From a virus, in IMG/VR virus record IMGVR_UViG_3300042569_000569, positions 1 to 31,832 of that record: a stretch of 31,832 bases of DNA; one strand, given 5' to 3'. This document shows positions 18,442-25,790 of the stretch, one piece after another; the first letter of the stretch is position 1; each line of letters opens with the position of its first letter. Under the pieces are notes generated by a model. That model did not search any database, was not told where the DNA came from, and was given only the letters and a program-made list of their open reading frames with translations. Both the position numbers and the translations under genes were made by a program.

Positions 18442-20436
18442 TTGCCCTATTACATAACCGACAAATCGGAAGATTGCCCTAACTGGGCAGTTGTAAAAGA
18501 AGACGGCGAACTTCTTGCTTGTCACAATTCTAAAGAATCGGCAATTGACCAAGCTATCGCTGTATCCATAGCAGAAGAAACCGAATTCGTTGGAGAACGC
18601 GCAGCCGTTGGTCAGCTTATGATTGGCGATTACGTTAGTTGGAATGTCAATAACCCAAAAATCCTTGCTGAAGTTGTAATGGTTGAAGGTCAATTTGCGG
18701 CATTAGAAGTTTATGAATTAGAAGACGGCGTCTATCATTCGACTGAACGAATTATGCTAATGAACGTTTTCAAGTTAGTTCGGGTTCCAAAACCTGAAAT
18801 GATTTCTGAAGAACTTGAAGATGAAGAAGAAGATTTAGAAGAAGAAACCGAAGAAAATTTACCTGACAATTATCGCCCAGCATTGGCTTCAAATGTTCCA
18901 GAAGGCAGGGCTTGCGGAAATTGCTATTTTTTCAACGAAGCTCGACTAAACGAAGACGGCGATAAAGCTTGGTGTGAACGTTGGGACGCTTTTGTAGATG
19001 GTGGATATTACTGTAACGCTTGGCAAGCTAACGAAGAAGACAGAGCAGAACCGGACGCTTTAGAAATTGGCGATTCCGTTTCTTGGAATTCTTCTGGGGG
19101 CAGGGCACGTGGAGTAATTGAAAGAATTGAACGCAGCGGAACCATAAATGTTCCAGACAGCGATTTCACAATCACCGGAACGGAAAAAGACCCTGCGGCT
19201 TTGATTCGCGTTTACCGCGACGGAGAAGAAGGTTTTGAACCTACGGATGTTTTGGTTGGTCACAGGTTTAGCACATTGACCAAAATTGAAAGTTTACAAA
19301 GAGCAAAAAATTATGGCAAAGAAAAAAAGAAAGAAAAGCGAGATGTAAACCTCACCCCGCCCGCTTATATGAGAGCAGCAGCGCGCAGGGGTTTGGAATA
19401 CTATTCTGAAGGTTTAGCGGGCGACGGTTTGGTAGATAAAACCGTGCGTGAAGCTCGCGCTATGGCTGAAGGGAATGTCACCGCCGATAAATGGGTAAGA
19501 ATTGCCGCGTGGATTGCTAGGCATTTGAGCGATTTAGATTCACCGGACGCAAATCCTTCTTCCGAAAATTATCCGTCTGCTGGAGTTGTGGCGCATCTTC
19601 TTTGGGGAAGCGGGCCAAGTAAAGCTTCCGCTAATCGCGCTATGAAATATGCGCAAGGTGTTGTCGCTAGACTAGAAGAAGAAAATCGCGCTATCATTAG
19701 CCAAGAAAGTGAACAAATGGCAAAAATAGAAAAACGAACTAACGAAGTCAAGTTTGAACTAAGGGCTGTTGAAGGCGGGGACGGAATGACGTTCACCGGA
19801 TACGCGGCAGTTTTCAATTCCCCTAGCGAACCACTTCCGTTTATTGAGCGTATTGCGCCGGGCGCATTCAAGCGTTCACTCAAAGCCCGAAACGACATCA
19901 AACTTTTGTGGAACCACGACACCGGAAGCGTTCTTGGTTCTACTCGCGCTGGCACTTTGAAACTTGAAGAAGACAATTATGGCCTTCGGGTAACTGCTAT
20001 GTTGCCAGAGACTTCTCTTGGAAAAGACGTTCGCACTTTAGTTCAGCGTGGCGACGTAAATGCTATGAGCTTTGGATTCAGCGTGCCGGCTAACGGTGAT
20101 TCTTGGAACACAGACGGCACCGAAAGAACCCTAAAAAGCGTCAGGATTCACGAAGTCAGCATTGTTGCTTTCCCGGCATATCAGCAGACCGCAGGAACCG
20201 CTAATGTTCGGTCATTCGACGGGGTAGCAAAACGGGCAGAAGTAGACGCAGACCAGTTGGCAGACGCTATGCTTGCTATCGAAGACGGAAAAGACTTATC
20301 TTTGGAACAGTCAGAATTACTAAGTAAAGTAATTCAAAGACTTACCCCACAAGAAGAAGTTCAAGGCGGAACCGACGAACTCACCGCGCTGGAACTAAAG
20401 AAAAAGAAAATTGAACTACTAATGAAGAGGCTATAA
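18442..20436 (+). CDS. Multi-domain prohead protease fusion
   Basis: A 664-residue protein from TTG 18442, about three times the length of a plain HK97 protease. Parts in order: a short phage N-terminal module (YYITDKSEDCPNWAVVKEDG, 1-45); GDYVSWN (62-68), a Tudor/SH3-like module; a very acidic linker (122-139); a four-cysteine module with C158, C161, C178 and C191 resembling high-potential iron-sulfur proteins; a second GDSVSWN module (210-275) of DUF2945 type; a helical module (RAAARRGLEYYSEGLAGDGL, 311-412). The S78 protease follows (435-590) with H492 (WNHDTG), S543 (AMSFGF) and E571 (HEVSIVAFP). The protease trims the capsid scaffold domain during head maturation. An internal ATG at 19717 could yield a protease-only product. 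Confidence 0.9.
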   Translation: MPYYITDKSEDCPNWAVVKEDGELLACHNSKESAIDQAIAVSIAEETEFVGERAAVGQLMIGDYVSWNVNNPKILAEVVMVEGQFAALEVYELEDGVYHSTERIMLMNVFKLVRVPKPEMISEELEDEEEDLEEETEENLPDNYRPALASNVPEGRACGNCYFFNEARLNEDGDKAWCERWDAFVDGGYYCNAWQANEEDRAEPDALEIGDSVSWNSSGGRARGVIERIERSGTINVPDSDFTITGTEKDPAALIRVYRDGEEGFEPTDVLVGHRFSTLTKIESLQRAKNYGKEKKKEKRDVNLTPPAYMRAAARRGLEYYSEGLAGDGLVDKTVREARAMAEGNVTADKWVRIAAWIARHLSDLDSPDANPSSENYPSAGVVAHLLWGSGPSKASANRAMKYAQGVVARLEEENRAIISQESEQMAKIEKRTNEVKFELRAVEGGDGMTFTGYAAVFNSPSEPLPFIERIAPGAFKRSLKARNDIKLLWNHDTGSVLGSTRAGTLKLEEDNYGLRVTAMLPETSLGKDVRTLVQRGDVNAMSFGFSVPANGDSWNTDGTERTLKSVRIHEVSIVAFPAYQQTAGTANVRSFDGVAKRAEVDADQLADAMLAIEDGKDLSLEQSELLSKVIQRLTPQEEVQGGTDELTALELKKKKIELLMKRL

Positions 20437-20604
20437 ATGGCAACCAAAGAACAAATCAAAGAAGCAATTCTAAAAGCTTCGGGCAACCCTGAGTATGGGA
20501 TAGTTACTGATTACGTAGACGCTTGGGCGCAAGCAGTTTGGGAACTAGACAATGAAGTCAAACCAAAAGAAGTTCGCGTCGTAGAGGCAAAAGAAACCCG
20601 CTAA
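20437..20604 (+). CDS. Small protein between protease and capsid
   Basis: A 55-residue protein starting directly after the protease stop (TAA ATG). It reads MATKEQIKEAILKASGNPEY, GIVTDYVDAWAQAVWELDNE and ends KEVRVVEAKETR. It is mostly helical with a charged tail. Short proteins of the type A-T-K-E-Q-(I/V)-K-E-A-I are usual at this spot in actinophage genomes. Role unknown; a scaffold or chaperone part is possible but unproven. It is the last gene before the terminator at 20643. Confidence 0.7.
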   Translation: MATKEQIKEAILKASGNPEYGIVTDYVDAWAQAVWELDNEVKPKEVRVVEAKETR

Positions 20605-20613
20605 GGGTCATAC

Positions 20614-20640
20614 GTCGGGAGTTTTCCCCTTTCACCCGAC
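20614..20640 (+). other. Small hairpin before the terminator
   Basis: GTCGGG (20614-20619) and CCCGAC (20635-20640) are exact reverse complements with a 15-base loop. It lies just after the 55-residue gene and 2 bases before the main terminator. It may protect the 3' end of the protease transcript or help termination. Confidence 0.4.
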
Positions 20641-20642
20641 AC

Positions 20643-20683
20643 GCAACCCCGCCGTATTCCTTTCCGGCGGGGTTGCTCTTTAT
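20643..20683 (+). terminator. Strong intrinsic terminator before the capsid gene
   Basis: GCAACCCCGCC (20643-20653) pairs perfectly with GGCGGGGTTGC (20666-20676), an 11 base-pair GC-rich stem with a 12-base loop. It is followed by TCTTTAT. It ends transcription of the packaging and protease block and insulates the capsid gene, which has its own promoter-like motif 9 bases downstream. Confidence 0.85.
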
Positions 20684-20691
20684 CTGGATTG

Positions 20692-20702
20692 TTAGAATAG
20701 AA
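20692..20702 (+). promoter_or_regulatory. Late-type promoter motif for the capsid gene
   Basis: TTAGAATAGAA differs from GTARAATAGAA at one base; the hexamer is TAGAAT at 20693-20698. The preceding sequence TCTTTATCTGGATT is almost the same as TCTTTATTTGGATT before the motif at 26237, although the two follow different terminator stems. Transcription starting near 20705 would give an untranslated leader of about 80 bases with two direct repeats and a strong ribosome site. Confidence 0.6.
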
Positions 20703-20710
20703 ATAATGGG

Positions 20711-20747
20711 TTGAGTCAGCTCCCCGTTGCTTCGTTTGAGTTAGCTC
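20711..20747. repeat. Direct repeat TTGAGTYAGCTC in the capsid leader
   Basis: TTGAGTCAGCTC (20711-20722) and TTGAGTTAGCTC (20736-20747) differ at one base and start 25 bases apart. Each copy is a near-palindrome (GAG...CTC). They lie between the promoter-like motif and the capsid ribosome site, so they could bind a regulator on DNA or form alternative hairpins in the mRNA. Confidence 0.5.
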
Positions 20748-20785
20748 GACGAAATCCAAATAAAAACAACTAAGGAGAAACAACT

Positions 20786-21958
20786 ATGTCTGACTTCCTA
20801 AAGTCACAGGTTGAGGCTCGCAACAACCTAATCGAACAGGCTCGCACCGTTATTGAGTCTGCCGAAGCGGATAAGCGTGGGCTAACTGCTGAAGACCAGC
20901 AGAAAATCGACCGTATCGAAACAGAAATTGGTCAGCGCGACGCTGCCATTGACACAGCAAAGAAGCTAGCTGAGCGCGAAGAGCGCGCAGTAGACGCTGC
21001 TCGCGAGTCATTCGTTCCTTCAAACGAGGTTCGTAAGGACAGCGACATTCTACGCGCAATCGCAAACGGAGAAGTTCGTTCGCACATCTTCGGCACCGAG
21101 CAGAGAGCTCTTGTCCCTTCTGACAACACAGTTCCAAAGTCTTTCTACGACGAGGTTTTCTCTGTCGCTAGACAGGCGGGTCCAATGCTTCAGCTGGCAC
21201 AGGTTATCAACACCGCTTCAGGTGAGCAGCTAACCATTCCAACTTTGACCGGATACTCAACCGCAACTATTAAGTCTGCTGGTTCAGCAATTTCCGATTC
21301 AGAGCCAACTTTCAGCTCAATTCAGCTATCAGCATTCAAGTATTCTTTCTTGGTTCCTGTTGCTAACGAGCTATTGACAGACGCGGGCTTTGACATCTCA
21401 AGCCTTATCGCTGAGCAAGCAGGTAACGCAATTGGTTACGGAGTAAACACCGGACTAACTGTTGGAACTGGAACTGTTGAGCCTACTGGTATCTTCACAA
21501 CTGGAGCTTCTGCGGTTACTGGAGGCACTGGAGTTTCTGGAGCACCTACTTACGAGAACCTTGTTGACCTTGTCTACTCACTAGACGGCGCAGCAAGAAT
21601 TCTTCCGGGCGTAGGATTCCTAATGTCGAAGTCTGGTCTTGCGGCAGTTCGCAAGCTAAAGGACGGCGCTGGAAACTACATTTGGTCAGGCAACGCAGTT
21701 CTAGGTCAGCCGGACACAATCCTTGGCTACCCAGTATTTGAGAACCCAGCTGCGCCAGCGGTCGGTACCGCGGTATTCAGCATTGGATTCGGTCACCTTC
21801 CGAGCTACAAGGCTCGTGTTGCTGGCGGTATTCAGGTTGCTCAGTCGTCAGATTACGCCTTCAACGAGGACGTAACCACCTTCCGAGTAACTGCTCGGGT
21901 AGACGGAAAATTGACTCACGCGAGCCACTTCGTCAAATTCAAGGGTGGAGCAAGCTAA
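20786..21958 (+). CDS. Major capsid protein, HK97 fold
   Basis: A 390-residue protein, typical in length for HK97 capsid precursors. Residues 1-80 are a charged coiled coil (LVEARNN-like start, KRGLTAEDQQKIDRIETEIG, AAIDTAKKLAEREERAVDAA), the delta scaffold domain that the protease removes. The fold itself follows with TVPKSFYDEVFSVARQAGPM, the strand-rich LTIPTLTGYSTA, FKYSFLVPVANELLTDAGFD, and late parts AVLGQPDTILGYPVFENP and VTTFRVTARVDGKLTHASHF. It has the strongest ribosome site in the window (AAGGAG, 9 bases before ATG) and codon use that seems smoother and more GC-rich than the early genes. It is a single-gene unit, with its own promoter and terminator, fitting very high expression. 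Confidence 0.95.
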   Translation: MSDFLKSQVEARNNLIEQARTVIESAEADKRGLTAEDQQKIDRIETEIGQRDAAIDTAKKLAEREERAVDAARESFVPSNEVRKDSDILRAIANGEVRSHIFGTEQRALVPSDNTVPKSFYDEVFSVARQAGPMLQLAQVINTASGEQLTIPTLTGYSTATIKSAGSAISDSEPTFSSIQLSAFKYSFLVPVANELLTDAGFDISSLIAEQAGNAIGYGVNTGLTVGTGTVEPTGIFTTGASAVTGGTGVSGAPTYENLVDLVYSLDGAARILPGVGFLMSKSGLAAVRKLKDGAGNYIWSGNAVLGQPDTILGYPVFENPAAPAVGTAVFSIGFGHLPSYKARVAGGIQVAQSSDYAFNEDVTTFRVTARVDGKLTHASHFVKFKGGAS

Positions 21959-21977
21959 ACCTTAGCTCTCAAAGACT

Positions 21978-22028
21978 GGAAAGGTCGCCGGACGGTAGGG
22001 TTTCGGCGGCCTTTCCTTTTGTCTTTTT
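21978..22028 (+). terminator. Strong intrinsic terminator after the capsid gene
   Basis: GGAAAGGTCGCCG (21978-21990) pairs with CGGCGGCCTTTCC (22004-22016) through 13 base pairs including one G-T wobble; the loop is 13 bases. It is followed by TTTTGTCTTTTT. This should stop most capsid transcripts and keep them from reading into the glycosyltransferase genes. Confidence 0.9.
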
Positions 22029-22032
22029 GAAC

Positions 22033-22041
22033 TGCTATTAT
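22033..22041 (+). promoter_or_regulatory. Extended -10 promoter giving a probable leaderless glycosyltransferase mRNA
   Basis: TGCTATTAT fits TG-n-TATAAT with one change. The ATG at 22049 begins 8 bases after the last base of the hexamer, with 7 bases between, so transcription should start at or next to the A of ATG. There is no ribosome site. It lies 5 bases after the T-rich tail of the capsid terminator. Confidence 0.6.
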
Positions 22042-22048
22042 TTTTGTT

Positions 22049-23260
22049 ATGAACCCTACAAATTCTAAAAAATCAGCAAACCGTGAACAATTCAAAGGAA
22101 CGGTTACGCTTTATTCCAATTCACCTGACCAACCTACGGGATACGGGCAACAAGCTCGCTATTTAGTAGACCGCCTAAAACGTCACGGCTTCGACGTAGC
22201 CGCCCTTTCAAATTATGGGCTTGAAGGAATCAAACGAGAACTGGAAACACCTTACGGAAACATCCCGCACTTCGCTCGAGGTTTCGATATGTATTCCAAT
22301 GATTCGGCTCCGATAGACCACAAAACTTTCTCAGCTTCTAAACCAAATCAACCAAACGCTATGATTACCCTTTACGACGTTTGGGTTTTAACTAATCCGG
22401 GGTTCAACGACATAGACATTCTTAGTTGGGTTCCGCTTGACCACATTACCCTTCCCCCAATGGTTGAAGAATTTCTAAAAAAAGAAAAAGTAACTCCAAT
22501 TGCTATGGCTCCGCACGGGGTAAGGCAAATGGAAGCTAAGGGAATTGAATGTAAATACGCACCACACGGAATAGACACAAAAATTCTAAAACCAACTTTT
22601 GAAATAAATGAACAATCGGTAGAAGAACATATGGGAACTAAAGACCGATTTGTTGTTGGAATGGTTGCTGCTAACAAATCTTCCGGTTTGGTTCACCGCA
22701 AAGCGTTTTCAGAGAATTTATTGGCGTTTTCAATTTTTCAGAAAAAGCACCCAGACGTTATGCTTTACCTTCACACCGACCCTGTTTCAAGAGGAATTGG
22801 CTGGAATTTAGTTTCTCTTCTTCAAAGCTTGGGAGTAAACAAAGATGACGTTGCTTTTCCGAATCCACTTAGTTATCGCTATGGAATTTCCCAAGAAAAT
22901 TTAGCCGGATACTATACGGGAATGGATGTTCTTTTGGCTACGTCTTATGGCGAAGGCTTTGGGGTGCCAAGCGTAGAAGCGCAAGCTTGTGGAACGAGAG
23001 TTATCGGTTCATCTTGGGCGGCTACTCCAGACCTTCTTTCTGAAGATTCTTTTTTGGTTGAAGGTCAGCCTTCTTGGGATTCTGGGCAACAGGCTTGGTG
23101 GCAAATTCCAAACGTGCCTTCAATCGTTGCGGCACTTGAGGAAGCTTACAAATTAGGCAAAGGACGTTCACAAACCGCTATTGACTTTGCTTCAAATTTT
23201 GACGTAGACAAAGTTTGGTCAAAATACTGGTTGCCAATTCTTCGTGACAAATTCGCATAA
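22049..23260 (+). CDS. GT-B glycosyltransferase (family 4-like)
   Basis: A 403-residue protein. The N-terminal lobe starts with a strand and glycine loop (VTLYSNSPDQPTGYGQQARY), as in GT-B enzymes that bind the acceptor. The C-terminal lobe begins FVVGMVAANKSSGLVHRKAF and has LYLHTDPVSRGIGWNL. The donor-binding E-x7-E motif is in YGEGFGVPSVEAQACGTRVI (E302 and E310). It should transfer a sugar from a nucleotide donor. Membrane segments are absent, so it acts in the cytoplasm on virion proteins, DNA or a sugar intermediate. It heads a three-gene cassette and is coupled to the next gene by TAATG. Confidence 0.88.
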   Translation: MNPTNSKKSANREQFKGTVTLYSNSPDQPTGYGQQARYLVDRLKRHGFDVAALSNYGLEGIKRELETPYGNIPHFARGFDMYSNDSAPIDHKTFSASKPNQPNAMITLYDVWVLTNPGFNDIDILSWVPLDHITLPPMVEEFLKKEKVTPIAMAPHGVRQMEAKGIECKYAPHGIDTKILKPTFEINEQSVEEHMGTKDRFVVGMVAANKSSGLVHRKAFSENLLAFSIFQKKHPDVMLYLHTDPVSRGIGWNLVSLLQSLGVNKDDVAFPNPLSYRYGISQENLAGYYTGMDVLLATSYGEGFGVPSVEAQACGTRVIGSSWAATPDLLSEDSFLVEGQPSWDSGQQAWWQIPNVPSIVAALEEAYKLGKGRSQTAIDFASNFDVDKVWSKYWLPILRDKFA

Positions 23261-23904
23261 TGATTCCCGTTTTAGGATTTGCCACTTACAGTCAATTCGA
23301 GTTGGCTAATAGACTTTTAGATTCCATAGATTATCCTGTTGAAAATTTAGTAATTGTAGACAATTCTGGATTGAAAACTTGGGAACCAAAAAAACCTGAA
23401 CAAGTAAAAAATTTATGGTTTATACAAGTTCCATTTGGACTTGGGCTTGTGGGGGCTTGGAATCTAATAATCAAATCCACACCTTACGCGCCTTATTGGG
23501 TTCTTGTAAATGATGACGCGTGGTTTGAATCTGGAGCTTTAGAAATAATTGCTCGAGAAGTAGACCCGGAAGCTATGAACTTCGTAGATATTATTCCGGA
23601 ATGGTCTTGCGTTGTATTTGGTGAAGGCGCAATTGCTAAAGCTGGGCTTTATGACGAACGCTTTTATCCGGTTTATTTCGACGACAATGACCTACAAAGG
23701 CGAATGGAAAATAGTGGTGTAAAACTAAACAAAATTCGCGCTGGGGTGAATCACCAAAATTCTTCTAGTTTAGAAGGTAAACGAGAGCAAAATAATCGAA
23801 CTTATAATGCGAACCAAAAACTAATGGATAAAAAAGTTATTGAAAATGATTTTTCTGCTGGGTATTGGGATTTACAAATAAGAAGGGCTAATCGTTGGGA
23901 CTAA
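23260..23904 (+). CDS. GT-A glycosyltransferase (family 2-like)
   Basis: A 214-residue protein. It opens IPVLGFATYSQFELANRLLD and VENLVIVDNSG, the nucleotide-binding start of GT-A enzymes. VLVNDDAWF (NDD at 84-86) provides the D-x-D-like metal site and YFDDNDLQRRM (140-150) the catalytic acidic motif, with H165 after it. The length is short, but complete for a single domain. With the GT-B enzyme upstream and the cytidylyltransferase downstream it forms one transcription unit; the acceptor is probably a virion protein, an inference from its place between capsid and tail genes. Overlaps the next gene by 10 bases. Confidence 0.85.
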   Translation: MIPVLGFATYSQFELANRLLDSIDYPVENLVIVDNSGLKTWEPKKPEQVKNLWFIQVPFGLGLVGAWNLIIKSTPYAPYWVLVNDDAWFESGALEIIAREVDPEAMNFVDIIPEWSCVVFGEGAIAKAGLYDERFYPVYFDDNDLQRRMENSGVKLNKIRAGVNHQNSSSLEGKREQNNRTYNANQKLMDKKVIENDFSAGYWDLQIRRANRWD

Positions 23905-24314
23905 TTGTTTATACGGGTGGAACGTTTGACCTGTTTCACGCGGGTCACGTTGCCTTTTTGGAAGGTTGTTCAAAATTGGGTTTTGTGACCGTTTCACTAA
24001 ACACGGATGAATTTATCGAAGCTTACAAAGGCAAACGTCCAGTCATTACTTACGAAGAAAGACGAGATGTTCTTCTTTCTTGTCGTTGGGTTTCCGAAGT
24101 GATTCCAAATTACGCCGGGGAAGATTCAAAGCCTTCTATTGAAATGGTTTCTCCAGACATTCTTGCGATTGGTTCAGATTGGGCAAGGCGCGATTATTAC
24201 GCTCAAATGGGATTCACTCAGGATTGGTTAGACGACCGGGGAATTTCTCTAATCTACATTCCCTACACCGCTGGAATCAGCTCGACCGCCATAAAAGCCC
24301 GACTGGTAAGATAG
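23895..24314 (+). CDS. Cytidylyltransferase-like nucleotidyltransferase
   Basis: A 139-residue protein from TTG 23895, overlapping the previous stop. The signature GGTFDLFHAGH (8-18) and the C-terminal ISSTAIK (128-134) are those of the glycerol-3-phosphate cytidylyltransferase/RfaE/TagD group, which join CTP (or another NTP) to an alcohol phosphate and release pyrophosphate. The middle EYKGKRPV-like stretch (EAYKGKRPVITYEERRDVLL) also fits. It likely makes the activated donor, for example CDP-glycerol or an NDP-linked polyol, for the two transferases upstream. The exact substrate cannot be read from sequence. Confidence 0.88.
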   Translation: MGLIVYTGGTFDLFHAGHVAFLEGCSKLGFVTVSLNTDEFIEAYKGKRPVITYEERRDVLLSCRWVSEVIPNYAGEDSKPSIEMVSPDILAIGSDWARRDYYAQMGFTQDWLDDRGISLIYIPYTAGISSTAIKARLVR

Positions 24315-24316
24315 AA
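24306..24316 (+). promoter_or_regulatory. Late-type promoter motif for connector/tail genes
   Basis: GTAAGATAGAA matches GTARAATAGAA except for one base (G for A in the hexamer TAAGAT, 24307-24312). ATG 24336 lies 24 bases after the last base of the hexamer, the same spacing as at 26237 and 30280. The ribosome site AAAGGA sits between. It overlaps the last codons of the cytidylyltransferase gene. Confidence 0.55.
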
Positions 24317-24335
24317 ACGAACAAAGGAAAATCTT

Positions 24336-24932
24336 ATGGCAATCGTAAATGGTTATTGCTCATTAGCAGAAATTAAGGCTTCGGCAAGAATTTCTGATTC
24401 TGTGGACGACACAATGTTAGAACTTGCGGTTGAATCAGCTTCTCGAATGGTGGACAGCTACACGCAACGCTATTTCTACAACGCTGGAACTGCGACTAGG
24501 TTGTTTGTTCCACAAGACAGTTACGTCACAGAATTAGATGACCTAATCACTTTGACAAAGTTGGAAACTTCCGACGGTGATAACTTCGGTACTACTTGGG
24601 CAGCCAAAGATTACCAACTTGAACCGCTAAACGGAACTGTGGACGGTCTTACAGGGCACCCAGCAACCCGTGTGCGGGCTGTAGACGACTTTTTGTTCAC
24701 CAACCTTGAAGGAGAAGCAACCGTGCGAGTTCAGGGCGTGTGGGGCTGGTCTGCGGTTCCTGTGGCGGTCAAACAAGCCACCATTATTCAAGCGGCTCGC
24801 ATTTTCAAGCGAAATGATTCGCCTTTAGGAATTGCGGGCTTTGGTGAAATGGGCGCAATAAGAGTTGGCGTTCAATTAGACCCAGATGTAAAGCACCTTA
24901 TTGACGTTTACAGAAAAGTTAGATTCGCCTAA
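24336..24932 (+). CDS. Head-tail connector (adaptor) protein
   Basis: A 198-residue protein. It starts with the helical pattern of HK97 gp6/SPP1 gp15-type adaptors: YCSLAEIKASARISDSVDDT, MLELAVESASRMVDSYTQRY and FYNAGTATRLF. A beta middle part (TTWAAKDYQLEPLNGTVDG, TVRVQGVWGWSAVPVAVKQA) and a last helix (HLIDVYRKVRF) follow. Adaptors form a ring under the portal and close the filled head. It is coupled to the next gene by TAATG and has its own promoter-like motif. Confidence 0.85.
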   Translation: MAIVNGYCSLAEIKASARISDSVDDTMLELAVESASRMVDSYTQRYFYNAGTATRLFVPQDSYVTELDDLITLTKLETSDGDNFGTTWAAKDYQLEPLNGTVDGLTGHPATRVRAVDDFLFTNLEGEATVRVQGVWGWSAVPVAVKQATIIQAARIFKRNDSPLGIAGFGEMGAIRVGVQLDPDVKHLIDVYRKVRFA

Positions 24933-25339
24933 TGGCTTCGATTACCGACCTTCGGGCTGGACTTGCTTCTGCTATTGGTGCTATTTCTGGTCTTAGAACC
25001 ACCACCGAAACACCCGACACAATTTCCCCGCCTGTTTCAATTATCAACGTTGCCAGCGTAAATTATGACAGAGCTGGTTCTCGAGGACTCGACGAATACA
25101 ACTTTGTTATCACTTGCGTTGTAGGAAGAGTTGGCGAAAGAACCGCTCAAAGACTTTTAGATTCTTACGTCACGCCAGCCGGGAGTTCCTCGGTAAAGCT
25201 TGCGATAGAATTAGACAGGACGCTTGGTGGGAGATGTGATTCCCTTCGAGTAACCGATATGCGCAATTACGGCTCAATTGTCATTGGCGAAGTTACCTAT
25301 CTAGCCGCTGAATTCAACGTCGTAGTATACGCACAATAA
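24932..25339 (+). CDS. Tail terminator / head-tail joining protein
   Basis: A 135-residue protein: ITDLRAGLASAIGAISGLRT, TPDTISPPVSIINVASVNYD, YNFVITCVVGRVGERTAQRL, LDSYVTPAGSSSVKLAIELD, then VIGEVTYLAAEFNVVVYAQ. The order helix, Pro-rich strand, strands, helix, strands is that of tail-terminator proteins such as lambda gpU and HK97-like gp10/gp9 neighbours, which stop tail-tube growth and join tail to head. Position between the adaptor and the tail-tube gene agrees. Family assignment is by size and position. Confidence 0.7.
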   Translation: MASITDLRAGLASAIGAISGLRTTTETPDTISPPVSIINVASVNYDRAGSRGLDEYNFVITCVVGRVGERTAQRLLDSYVTPAGSSSVKLAIELDRTLGGRCDSLRVTDMRNYGSIVIGEVTYLAAEFNVVVYAQ

Positions 25340-25370
25340 AACCGCTAGGAAAATAGGAGAAACAAAACAA

Positions 25371-25781
25371 ATGCCAAAATATGTAGTTATCAACCCAAAG
25401 GTCACAATCAACGGCGGAACAGTTTCAAGTTCCGTTGCTGCCGCAACTCTTGAGCTAACCTCAACTGATATTGACGTGACTAGCTTTGGTTCAAACGGCT
25501 GGACAGAAATTATCGGTGGACTAAAGCAGGGAACAGTATCCCTTGACTTCCACAGCGGATACGCTGCTGGTGAAATCAACACCGTTCTAAACCCGCTACT
25601 TGGAACAATCGCAACCGTAACAATCAACCCCAACGGAACCACAACTTCTTCGTCTAACCCAGCTTGGACCGCTCTTGTTCACGTCAACAGCGTGTCTCCA
25701 GTCGCGGGCGCAGTCGGAGATTTGGCTACGTTTAGCGTTTCTTACCCAACTTCGGGTTCCGTAAGCTTCGCAACAGCATAA
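25371..25781 (+). CDS. Major tail (tube) protein
   Basis: A 136-residue beta-rich protein behind a strong ribosome site (AGGAGA). It shows VVINPKVTINGGTVSSSVAA, LELTSTDIDVTSFGSNGWTE, GGLKQGTVSLDFHSGYAAGE, and VNSVSPVAGAVGDLATFSVS, with the C-terminal ...SVSFATA. The SxDxTxFG(S)xG(W)xE...GLxxGxxSLxF pattern is that of siphovirus tail-tube proteins, which stack as hexamer rings. It stands directly before the tail-assembly chaperone gene with its frameshift, the classic order. Confidence 0.88.
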   Translation: MPKYVVINPKVTINGGTVSSSVAAATLELTSTDIDVTSFGSNGWTEIIGGLKQGTVSLDFHSGYAAGEINTVLNPLLGTIATVTINPNGTTTSSSNPAWTALVHVNSVSPVAGAVGDLATFSVSYPTSGSVSFATA

Positions 25782-25790
25782 GGCTAGAGA

